A stretch of 5,840 bases of DNA. Origin: an uncultured Oscillospiraceae bacterium. GTDB lineage: Bacteria; Bacillota; Clostridia; Oscillospirales; Oscillospiraceae. The stretch is from NCBI GenBank assembly GCA_934565775.1, contig CAKTIN010000101.1:1-5840 (forward strand), read 5' to 3'. Every line of letters starts with the position of its first letter. Position 1 is the first letter of the stretch. Below, one piece after another: positions 1-5,840 of this stretch. Made by a program: the position numbers and the translations under genes. Below the pieces are notes generated by a model. That model ran no database searches. It was not told where the DNA came from and saw only the letters and a program-made list of their open reading frames with translations.

Positions 1-533
1 ATTCCGGCCATGGCGCCGTAGCCCAGGATGGTGGTCAGGGAAATCACCGCGCCGGAAATCAGGCTGGGCTTTGCCTCCGGCAGCAGGACCTTCCAGACGA
101 TCTGGGGGGCGGAGGCTCCCATGGACTGGGCCGCCTCAATGACACCCTTGTCCACCTCCCGCAGGGAGGTCTCCACCATCCGCGCCACCAGAGGGAAGGC
201 CGCAATGACCATAGGCGGGATGGTCGCCACCGTGCCCACCTTGGTCCCCACAAGGACCTTGGACAGAGGCAGCACCACGATCATCAGGATCAGGAACGGC
301 ACGCTCCGCAGCAGATTCGTGATCAGGTTCAGCGCCTTCATGAGCCAGCCGGGCAGGGGGTGGATCCCGCCCTTCTCCCCGGTGACCAGCAGGACCCCCA
401 GAGGCAGGCCGATGAGATAGGCGAACAGGGTCTCCACCGTTAGGGAATAAAAGGTCTCCCAAAAGGCGGAGCCCAGCTCCATGGACAGGATCTGCAATTG
501 TTCCGCAATCTTCGGATCGGAAAAAATGCTCAT
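1..533 (-). CDS. metI: Methionine ABC transporter permease MetI (3' end cut by window edge)
   Basis: This is the integral-membrane subunit of the MetNIQ importer, which brings methionine across the cytoplasmic membrane using ATP hydrolysed by MetN. The 177 visible residues begin MSIFSDPKIAEQ. They show hydrophobic segments at about 31-50, 70-92, 100-117 and 158-177. The cytoplasmic EAA coupling loop, which docks on MetN, starts at E133 (EAAQSMGAS) and runs on to about residue 161. LLRSVPFLILM near residue 74 is typical of MetI. The family is usually about 215-225 residues, so roughly 40 residues lie beyond position 1. The ATG is set by GGAGGT at 540-545, six bases upstream, and it overlaps the metN stop codon as ATGA, which implies translational coupling. 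Family assignment rests on the EAA loop and on the adjacent NIL-domain ATPase. The specific substrate is inferred from the family and from the methionine T-box upstream. Confidence 0.93.
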   Translation of the reverse strand, partial: MSIFSDPKIAEQLQILSMELGSAFWETFYSLTVETLFAYLIGLPLGVLLVTGEKGGIHPLPGWLMKALNLITNLLRSVPFLILMIVVLPLSKVLVGTKVGTVATIPPMVIAAFPLVARMVETSLREVDKGVIEAAQSMGASAPQIVWKVLLPEAKPSLISGAVISLTTILGYGAMAG

Positions 534-1534
534 TGCCGCACCTCCTCAGCATGAAGCCCCTCTCGGGCGTTCAGATAATCCAAAACCGCCTTCCGCTGGG
601 CGGGGTCCTCCGGCAGGCCCACCACCATGGTGCCAAAGGCCTTGCCGTCTACATTCCGGGTATCCGCGCCCAGGATGCTCACCCGGATCTGCAAATCCAT
701 AGCCAGGTCCGCGATTACCGGCGCGTCCGCCGCAGAGCCGTTAAAGGCAATGCGGGCCACGGGGCGGCGGCTGTGGAGCTCCAGCCCGGCGCTGTCCGGG
801 AACACCAGCCGCCGGCCGGCGGCGCTCCGGGGGTTGGAGAAAATCCGCTCCACCGGCCCCAGCTCCGCCACCTTGCCCTGGTCCAGAATGGCCACCCGGC
901 CGCAGATCTGCTCGATTACGGACATCTGGTGGGTAATGAGAATGACGGTAATCCCCCGCTCCCGGTTGATCCTTTGCAGGAGCTTGAGAATGCTGTCCGT
1001 GGTGGTGGGGTCCAGGGCGGAGGTCGCCTCGTCGCACAGCAGCACCCTGGGCTCGGAGGCCAGAGCCCGGGCAATGGCCACCCGCTGCTTCTGCCCGCCG
1101 GAGAGCTGGACAGGGTAGGCCCCCGCCTTATCCGGCAGGCCCACGGTCTCCAGCAGAGCCCGGGCCCGCTCCCGGGCCTCCGACCGGCTCACACCGGCCA
1201 GCTCCATGGGGAAGCAGATATTCTCTAGGGCCGTCCGCTGCTCCAGAAGATTGAAGCTCTGGAAGATCATGGAGATGCTCCGCCGCCGCTCCCGCAGGGC
1301 CTTGGGGCGTAGGGCCGTCAAGTCCTCCCCCTCAAAGAGCACCCTGCCGCCGCCGGGATGCTCCAGCAGGTTCATGCACCGGACAAGGGTGCTCTTTCCC
1401 GCGCCGGACAGGCCGATGATACCGAAGATTTCTCCGGCCTCCACGGCCAGAGACACGTCATCCAGCGCCCGGACCTCCCCGGCGCCGCTGCCAAATTTCT
1501 TGGTCAAATGCTGAATTTCAATGATCGCGCTCAC
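530..1534 (-). CDS. metN: Methionine import ATP-binding protein MetN
   Basis: This is the ATPase subunit of the methionine importer, working as a dimer on the cytoplasmic face of MetI. The 334-residue product has a full ABC domain: Walker A GLSGAGKST at 41-49, the Q-loop in IFQSFNLL, signature LSGGQKQR from L144, Walker B LLCDEATSALD at about 164-174, and the switch histidine H202 in ITHQM. From about residue 259 to 325 a NIL domain follows (ARIAFNG through FGTMVVGLP). In characterised MetN proteins this domain binds methionine and inhibits transport when internal methionine is high. Total length is normal for the family (about 340). I chose the GTG at 1534 because GAAAGGGG lies seven bases upstream and the product then starts MSAIIEIQHL, as homologues do. 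The reading frame stays open to 1594, but that extension would be encoded by the leader's terminator hairpin. The gene is first in the operon behind the T-box and overlaps metI by four bases. Confidence 0.95.
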   Translation of the reverse strand: MSAIIEIQHLTKKFGSGAGEVRALDDVSLAVEAGEIFGIIGLSGAGKSTLVRCMNLLEHPGGGRVLFEGEDLTALRPKALRERRRSISMIFQSFNLLEQRTALENICFPMELAGVSRSEARERARALLETVGLPDKAGAYPVQLSGGQKQRVAIARALASEPRVLLCDEATSALDPTTTDSILKLLQRINRERGITVILITHQMSVIEQICGRVAILDQGKVAELGPVERIFSNPRSAAGRRLVFPDSAGLELHSRRPVARIAFNGSAADAPVIADLAMDLQIRVSILGADTRNVDGKAFGTMVVGLPEDPAQRKAVLDYLNAREGLHAEEVRQ

Positions 1535-1541
1535 AAAACCG

Positions 1542-1549
1542 CCCCTTTC
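1542..1549 (-). promoter_or_regulatory. Ribosome binding site that fixes the GTG start of metN
   Basis: On the minus strand this reads GAAAGGGG, seven bases before the GTG at 1534. It lies between the T-tract of the leader terminator and metN, so it is transcribed only when the terminator is bypassed. It is the main reason for preferring GTG over the upstream in-frame ATG at 1594. Confidence 0.75.
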
Positions 1550-1565
1550 AGGTTCCGTTTCCAAC

Positions 1566-1601
1566 AAAAAAGCCGCCCCTGTGCTTACGCACAAGGGCGG
1601 C
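1566..1601 (-). terminator. Intrinsic terminator of the T-box leader
   Basis: On the minus strand, a 13-base-pair stem (1589-1601 pairing with 1572-1584, with a single G-U pair) closes a four-base GTAA loop and is followed directly by six T residues (1571-1566). Its 5' arm contains the same bases that form the 3' side of the antiterminator (1591-1600), so the two structures exclude each other. That makes it the regulated attenuator of metN-metI rather than an end-of-operon terminator. Confidence 0.95.
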
Positions 1602-1624
1602 GAAAAACCGCGTTACCACCTTGC
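1591..1624 (-). promoter_or_regulatory. T-box antiterminator with tRNA acceptor-end binding bulge
   Basis: The minus strand holds the T-box consensus AAGGTGGTAACGCGG at 1608-1622. The fold is canonical. Bases 1619-1624 pair with 1591-1596 (six pairs) and 1608-1611 pair with 1597-1600 (four pairs). A seven-base bulge, UGGUAAC, lies at 1612-1618 and the loop at 1601-1607. In known T-boxes UGGN pairs with the free NCCA end of uncharged tRNA. Here N is U (1615), which matches the discriminator base A73 expected of tRNA-Met. Formation of this element captures the 5' arm of the terminator. Confidence 0.93.
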
Positions 1625-1730
1625 TTCACCGCAGCCTCACGGCCTGCGGCCTTAGAGAGTACCAGCATACTCCTGCGCTTTCACGGGCGCACCCGTCGCG
1701 GACTACCTATCGCCCGCGCAGCTCCGAGGC

Positions 1731-1733
1731 CAT
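1731..1733 (-). promoter_or_regulatory. T-box specifier codon ATG (Met)
   Basis: On the minus strand the 3' side of the specifier loop reads GAAC-ATG-G, immediately before CCTC, which closes the loop with the upstream GAGG. Placement follows the usual T-box pattern of a codon after GAAC with a purine after it. ATG selects the CAU anticodon of tRNA-Met. A frame shifted by one or more bases (ACA or TGG) is possible on paper but would not fit the methionine importer downstream. Confidence 0.85.
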
Positions 1734-1840
1734 GTTCAGCCGCTTGTCCCGCACCCCTTTCCACCAAACCGGGGCTCTCTGATCGGTCCGCCTGACCTAC
1801 TCTCCTCATCATTGCCTTGTCTTATGGACTTGATGGCTTT

Positions 1841-1869
1841 ATTGTACCCGGCGGGGTGGGAAAAGTCAA
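1841..1869 (-). promoter_or_regulatory. Sigma-A-type promoter of the T-box/metNI operon
   Basis: The minus strand carries -35 TTGACT at 1864-1869, an optimal 17-base spacer, and -10 TACAAT at 1841-1846. Each box differs from consensus at one position. Transcription should start near 1834, a few bases before the conserved 5' part of T-box Stem I, which is where a T-box promoter is expected. It begins 49 bases past the stop of the upstream permease gene, so the importer operon can be transcribed independently. Confidence 0.88.
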
Positions 1870-1917
1870 CTGGTCAGCCCGTACAAATTTCCCCGGCTTC
1901 GCCTGGCTCTTTTCTCG

Positions 1918-4900
1918 CTATTCCACAGATTTCAGAGCGTCCGCCATGTTGATCCGCTCGATCTTCCGGGACAGGAGCAGGTCCACCCCCACGGCAAAGA
2001 GCATGGTCAGCCCCAGGGCCAGCAGGTAGCTGCCCCAGGACACCCGCACGTCGAACGACACCATATCCACCCGGATCTGGCTCATGACGAAGGCGTGAAG
2101 CCCCTTGCCGAGGCCCAAGCCCAGCAGCGCCCCCATGGCCGCCAGGATCAGGTCCTCCCAGAACACATAGGCGGCCGTCTCCCCCTGGGTAAAGCCCAGG
2201 ACCTTCAGGGTCGCCAGCTCCCGGACCCGCTCGCTGATATTGATATTGGTGAGATTATACAGGACAATGAACGCCAGCGCCGCCGCGCAGACCGCCACCA
2301 GCCCCACGATATAGTCCAGGCTCTTGAACATACTGCCCACCCGGGTGCGCATATCGTCGCTCACCGCAGTCTGGGCCACATGGTCCAGCCGGGATAGGGC
2401 CGCGCCCACGGCATGGCTGTCCGCCCCCTGCTCCAGGGTCACATAGGCCGTGCGCTTCTCTGGCTGGGCGCCCGTGGCCTGGGCCAGGGTCTGCTGGGTC
2501 AGGATCACATAATGGTAAATTTTGTTCTCAAAAATCCCGGCGATTTTCAGAGAAATCTGCCGCATATCCCCGGTTTGCAGGGTCACATAGTCCCCCGCGG
2601 AGAGTTTCAGATCCTCCGCAGCCGCCCGGCTCACCAGAATTTCCCCCGGCCCGGGCATGGACAGGGGCGTCTTGCCCGTATGCAGGTCCCAGAAGCCCGT
2701 CAGGTCTCCCTCCGGGGCCAGGATGTTCACGGTCTTGACTCCCCGGCCGGTGTGCAGCTCTCCGGACTCCGTATGCAGAAGCAGCACCTGGCTGTCCGCA
2801 CCGGCGGCCTTTTGCAGCTGGGCCTGCTCCTGCTCGTCAGGCTGCTGGGTATAGGTCACGGCAATGTCATACAGGGCGATCTTGTCATACTGATCGTCCA
2901 CCACATTCACAATGGAGTCCTTAATGCCGAAGCCCGTGACCAGCAGGGCGGTGCAGCCGCCCACGCCCAAAAGGGTCATATACAGGCGCTTGCGGTAGCG
3001 GAAGATATTCCGGGCCGTCACCTTCTTCAAAAAGCCCAGGTGCTTCCAGAAGGGCAGGCGCTCAATCAGCAGCCGCTTGCCCGCCTTGGGGGCCTCCGGC
3101 CGGATGAGGGAGGCGGCGCACTCCGCCAGCTCCCGGCGGCAGCACAGCCAGCTCACCGCCAGGATTCCCGCCAGGTACGCCCCCGTCACCGTCAGGCACA
3201 GGGGCCAGTCGATCACCAGCAGCACCCGCTGGGCAAAATTATACATAATCGTATAGCCCATCCAAATGACGGATGGGAACAGGGTGATCCCGATGACCAC
3301 GCCCACGGCGCACCCCGCCAGGGAGGCCAGGCCGGAGTAAGCCAGGTATTTGGCGGTAATGGACCCATCCGAATAGCCCAAGGCCTTCAGAACGCCAATC
3401 TGGGTCCGCTCCTCGTCCACCATTTTGGTCATGGTGGTCATGCAGATCAGCGCCGCCACCAGGAAGAAGAACACCGGGAACACCCGGCTCACCCCGGCGA
3501 CGATGTTGGAGTCGCTCTCATAGCACACATAGCCCACGTTGGTGTTCCGGTCCAGGGTATACACCTGGGGCGGCGCGTCCTTCAGGGATCGGACCTGGGC
3601 CTTGGCGTCCTCCAGGGCCTGCTTGCCCTGGGAAAGGCCGCTCTCCGCCTCCTGCCGGGCCTGGTCATAGTCGCTCTGCCCCTGGTTCAGCTCCTGCTCC
3701 GCCTGGGTGAGGGATTCTTTTCCCTCGCTGACCTCCTCGCTGCCCGCCAGGATCTGCTTCTGCGCCTGCACCAGCTGGGCGATGGTATTGTCTATGGTCT
3801 GCTGGGCCTGAGCCATCCGGCTCTGGGCCTCCGCCCGGCGGCTCTCCAGCTCCGCCATGCCGTCGGCCAGCCGGGTATAGCCCTGGGCAATGGCCGCCTG
3901 CCCCGCCTCCAGCTGCTGCTTGGTCTCCTGGAGCTCCTTCTGCTTGGCCTCCAGGGAGGCGATGGTCGTCAGCAGCTCCGCGTATTGGCTCTCATACTGG
4001 CTCTTCCGTGCCGCCAGCTCCGCCATGGCCCCGTCCAGCTGGGTCTTAGCCTGAAGCAGAAGCTCGTTGGCGGGGTCCTGCTCCAGGGCCCGGTCCAACC
4101 CCTCCTGCGCCAGACGCCCCGCCTTTTCCACCAGCTCCAGGGCGGACAGGACCTTTTCCAGCTGCTCCTTTCCCGCCTGGGCCTGGCTGAGGCCGGACTC
4201 CAGCTGCGTCAGGCCCTCGTCCACCTGCTTCAGCCCGGCGTCCACCTGGGCCTCCTGCTCCCGCAGAGACCGGAGGCTCTGCTCCAGCTCTCCGCTGGCC
4301 TGGGCAAAGGCCTCCTCCGCCTGGGTCCGCTGTTGGGTCAGCTCCTCCTGCCCTGCCAGGACCTGCTGCCAGCCCCGGTCCACCTTCTCCTGAGAGTCCA
4401 GCAGCCGGGTCTCCGCGTCCAGGAGGGTCTGCTTGCCCTCCTCCAGCTCCTGCCGCCCCTGCTCCAGGGCCTGCTCCGCGTCGGAGAGCTGCCCCTGAGC
4501 CTGGGCCGCCTTCTCGTCATATTCCTTCTGCCCCTGGGCCAGCTGCTCCTCCGCGTCGGCCAGAAGCCCGGCGTACCGCCGCTGGGCCTGCACCTTTGCC
4601 GCATCCTCTACGGAGCCGGACAGGGTGTCCAGGGCGTCGTCATAGGCCTGGGAATACACGGTATAGCTCCGGTCCAGCCGGAGGTACACCTCCGTATAGG
4701 CCCCGTCCATCTGGAAGGCCTCCTGGGGCAAATACAAAAAGCCCGCCAGAGAGCCGCTGCCTAGGGAGGTGCCGCCCCGCTCAAAATTCATGTACAGGGG
4801 GCTGCCCCCCAGGCCCACAATGGTGAGCTCCCGGGTCTTCAGCCGGTCCAAAGTCTGCTCCTCATTGTTCTCGGAGAGGTACAAGGTCGAGCCGATGTCC

Positions 4901-5328
4901 GCCTCGGAAAAGGCGTTGCTGTCCGCCAGACACTCCCCCTTCCCCTGGGGCATCCGCCCCGCCCGAAGCGTGGGCAGATTCAGGGTCTCCGGCAGCGACA
5001 AGAGCTTATAGGCCTTGTCGTCCTCACTGAGGGACGTGTGGAGCAGCACGTCAAAGGAGATGCCGCCCTCCGCCTGGCCCACTCCGGGCACCTGCCCCAG
5101 AGCCTCCACCGCCTGATCGTCGTAGCCATAGGTGCTCAGCACCCGGAAATCAAACATCCGGGTCTGGTCCAGAAAGGCCTGCTCCGTAGCCAGCATGGCG
5201 GTGCGGGTGCCCTTCAGCCCCACCAAAAAGCCCGCGCCCAGGGCGATAATGCCCAAAATCGCCAAAAAGCGCCCCAGGCTCCGGCTAACCGTCCGGCGGA
5301 AATTCTTCCCCAGCGCGCCCCTTACCAT
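1918..5328 (-). CDS. FtsX-family ABC exporter permease with long extracellular coiled coil
   Basis: This is the membrane subunit of a MacB/LolCDE-like ABC exporter; it probably works with the overlapping upstream ATPase. The 1136 residues read as an N-terminal membrane helix (about 21-38), an extracellular domain to about 250, a coiled coil at 252-582 rich in Q, E and A, a first FtsX unit with helices near 617-640, 662-690 and 708-731, a fifth helix at 783-803, a second extracellular domain, and a second FtsX unit with helices near 1005-1026, 1058-1080 and 1100-1120. Cytoplasmic motifs EERTQIGVLKALGYS and ERVRELATLKVLGF follow the first helix of each FtsX unit and are the usual contacts with the ATPase. 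The 1+3+1+3 layout implies one chain supplies both FtsX units. GGAGGAG at 5334-5340 sits five bases before the ATG. The frame is intact. Cargo is unknown: lipid, lipoprotein, peptide or a mechanical role are all possible. Confidence 0.9.
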   Translation of the reverse strand: MVRGALGKNFRRTVSRSLGRFLAILGIIALGAGFLVGLKGTRTAMLATEQAFLDQTRMFDFRVLSTYGYDDQAVEALGQVPGVGQAEGGISFDVLLHTSLSEDDKAYKLLSLPETLNLPTLRAGRMPQGKGECLADSNAFSEADIGSTLYLSENNEEQTLDRLKTRELTIVGLGGSPLYMNFERGGTSLGSGSLAGFLYLPQEAFQMDGAYTEVYLRLDRSYTVYSQAYDDALDTLSGSVEDAAKVQAQRRYAGLLADAEEQLAQGQKEYDEKAAQAQGQLSDAEQALEQGRQELEEGKQTLLDAETRLLDSQEKVDRGWQQVLAGQEELTQQRTQAEEAFAQASGELEQSLRSLREQEAQVDAGLKQVDEGLTQLESGLSQAQAGKEQLEKVLSALELVEKAGRLAQEGLDRALEQDPANELLLQAKTQLDGAMAELAARKSQYESQYAELLTTIASLEAKQKELQETKQQLEAGQAAIAQGYTRLADGMAELESRRAEAQSRMAQAQQTIDNTIAQLVQAQKQILAGSEEVSEGKESLTQAEQELNQGQSDYDQARQEAESGLSQGKQALEDAKAQVRSLKDAPPQVYTLDRNTNVGYVCYESDSNIVAGVSRVFPVFFFLVAALICMTTMTKMVDEERTQIGVLKALGYSDGSITAKYLAYSGLASLAGCAVGVVIGITLFPSVIWMGYTIMYNFAQRVLLVIDWPLCLTVTGAYLAGILAVSWLCCRRELAECAASLIRPEAPKAGKRLLIERLPFWKHLGFLKKVTARNIFRYRKRLYMTLLGVGGCTALLVTGFGIKDSIVNVVDDQYDKIALYDIAVTYTQQPDEQEQAQLQKAAGADSQVLLLHTESGELHTGRGVKTVNILAPEGDLTGFWDLHTGKTPLSMPGPGEILVSRAAAEDLKLSAGDYVTLQTGDMRQISLKIAGIFENKIYHYVILTQQTLAQATGAQPEKRTAYVTLEQGADSHAVGAALSRLDHVAQTAVSDDMRTRVGSMFKSLDYIVGLVAVCAAALAFIVLYNLTNINISERVRELATLKVLGFTQGETAAYVFWEDLILAAMGALLGLGLGKGLHAFVMSQIRVDMVSFDVRVSWGSYLLALGLTMLFAVGVDLLLSRKIERINMADALKSVE

Positions 5329-5840
5329 TCGATCTCCTCCACCGGGGTGGGGGCCTCGTTCCGGGTCACGGAGCGGATCTGCCCGCTTTTAACCCGGATC
5401 ACCCGGTCCGCCATGGCCGTCAGGGCAGAGTTATGGGTGATGATGATCACCGTCATGCCGCTGTTCCGGCAGGTGTCCTGCAGCAGCTTCAGCACGGCCT
5501 TGCCCGTCTGATAGTCCAGCGCTCCCGTAGGCTCGTCGCACAGCAGCAGCTTGGGATTCTTGGCCAGCGCCCGGGCAATGGCCACCCGCTGCTGCTCGCC
5601 GCCGGAGAGCTGGCTGGGAAAATTCTTCATCCGCTCCCCCAGGCCCACCTCCCGGAGCACCGTCTCCGCGTCCAGAGGCGCCCGGCAGATCTGATTGGCC
5701 AGCTCCACATTCTCCAGAGCCGTCAGGTTGCCGATCAGATTATAAAACTGAAAAACGAAGCCCACATCCTGCCGCCGGTACTGGGTCAGCTGCCGCTTTT
5801 TGAACTGGGAAATGTCCACGCCGTCCACCTGACCCAGTAC
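5322..5840 (-). CDS. ABC exporter ATPase, MacB/LolD type (5' end cut by window edge)
   Basis: This is the cytoplasmic ATPase partner of the adjacent FtsX permease. The 172 visible residues enter in frame at the window edge ([13 protein letters not shown]). They contain the Q-loop in [23 protein letters not shown], an insertion-free helical region, signature [15 protein letters not shown], Walker [13 protein letters not shown] followed by YQTGK, and the switch histidine in IIITHNSAL. The FVFQFYNL and GALDYQTGK wording is typical of the MacB/LolD/FtsE branch rather than of importers. The Walker A motif and roughly 50 N-terminal residues lie beyond 5840. A GTG at 5828 is open but would delete Walker A, so I treat the gene as truncated by the window rather than starting there. 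The gene ends EEIEW, and its TAA overlaps the permease start by seven bases, indicating tight translational coupling. Confidence 0.93.
   Translation of the reverse strand, partial: VLGQVDGVDISQFKKRQLTQYRRQDVGFVFQFYNLIGNLTALENVELANQICRAPLDAETVLREVGLGERMKNFPSQLSGGEQQRVAIARALAKNPKLLLCDEPTGALDYQTGKAVLKLLQDTCRNSGMTVIIITHNSALTAMADRVIRVKSGQIRSVTRNEAPTPVEEIEW

Larger units (their letters stand above)
1566..1834 (-). promoter_or_regulatory. T-box riboswitch leader, methionine-specific
   Basis: This roughly 270-base leader senses the charging state of tRNA-Met in cis and controls metN-metI by transcription antitermination. Reading along the minus strand, the 5' part has the GATGAGGAGAGTAG motif of Stem I (about 1811-1797), followed by AGAGAG and the distal-loop GGTTTGGTGGAAA flanked by CCCC and GGGG. 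The specifier loop reads GAACATGG, with ATG at 1731-1733. Its base is closed by GAGG pairing with CCTC. Three further hairpins follow at 1683-1696, 1657-1672 and 1629-1649, then the antiterminator and terminator. The specifier, the discriminator-matching U in the bulge and the downstream methionine importer all agree on methionine. The 5' end is estimated from the promoter position, and the names of the middle hairpins are uncertain. Confidence 0.94.

Noticed and set aside
136..552. A minus-strand 138-codon open frame overlapping metI
   Set aside because: It is an alternative frame of the same strand. The metI frame carries the EAA loop and membrane segments and begins at a well-placed ATG, while this one is G/P/R-rich with no family features.
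533..1228. Plus-strand open frames opposite metN (also 627-1118 and 1206-1514)
   Set aside because: They lie wholly antisense to a clear MetN coding sequence, and their translations show no domains or ordered motifs.
1535..1594. A 20-residue N-terminal extension of MetN starting at an upstream ATG
   Set aside because: That ATG and most of the extension are the terminator hairpin and T-tract of the T-box leader. The GTG at 1534 has its own ribosome binding site and gives the N-terminus expected for MetN.
1566..1834. SAM riboswitch as the methionine-responsive leader
   Set aside because: The leader matches T-box landmarks throughout (GATGAGGAGAGTAG, AGAGAG, specifier loop, AAGGTGGTAACGCGG), and I do not see the S-box core.
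3580..4577. DNA-level tandem repeat in the coiled-coil coding region
   Set aside because: Recurrent CAG/GAG/CTG-type triplets give a repetitive look, but I see no fixed repeat unit or period at the DNA level. The pattern is explained by heptad-like protein composition and GC-rich codon choice.
2413..4764. A 783-codon open frame on the plus strand, opposite the permease gene
   Set aside because: It is in exact codon register with the permease on the other strand, so it stays open simply because the permease avoids Leu TTA/CTA and Ser TCA codons over this stretch, as expected in a GC-rich genome. Its translation is low-complexity L/Q/G/R sequence mirroring the coiled coil, with no recognisable domain.

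Overview
The window is a GC-rich stretch from a low-copy-RNA, protein-coding region in which every supported gene lies on the minus strand. A T-box riboswitch, strong AGGAGG-type ribosome binding sites and a sigma-A-type promoter (TTGACT, 17-base spacer, TACAAT) point to a Gram-positive Firmicute. The high GC content, together with the protein families present, fits a GC-rich clostridial lineage such as the Oscillospiraceae; that placement is inference, and no phylogenetic marker gene is present.

Read in the direction of transcription (from high to low coordinates), there are two transcription units. The first (5840 to 1918) is a two-gene ABC exporter. It consists of the 3' part of a MacB/LolD-type ATPase whose Walker A region lies beyond the window edge, overlapped by 7 bases by a 1136-residue FtsX-type permease. 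The permease has eight predicted membrane segments (1+3+1+3) and a very long extracellular coiled coil of about 330 residues, with its only proline almost exactly at the midpoint. The cargo is not evident.

The second unit starts in the 383-base gap between the permease and metN. It has a good promoter (1841-1869), then a complete T-box leader (about 1834 to 1566) with an ATG (methionine) specifier, a canonical antiterminator and a competing intrinsic terminator. These are followed by metN (ATPase with a C-terminal NIL domain) and metI (permease, cut by the left edge), joined by an ATGA overlap. The substrate-binding protein MetQ is expected just past position 1 but is not visible.

The logic of the second unit is coherent. 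When uncharged tRNA-Met accumulates, the leader should favour the antiterminator, and the methionine importer is made. When tRNA-Met is charged, the terminator forms before metN. The exporter and the importer share only strand and proximity; nothing in the sequence links them functionally. I found no mobile element, CRISPR array, rRNA or tRNA. The most notable items are the very clean methionine T-box and the symmetric coiled-coil hairpin in the exporter permease; neither amounts to a new system on this evidence.
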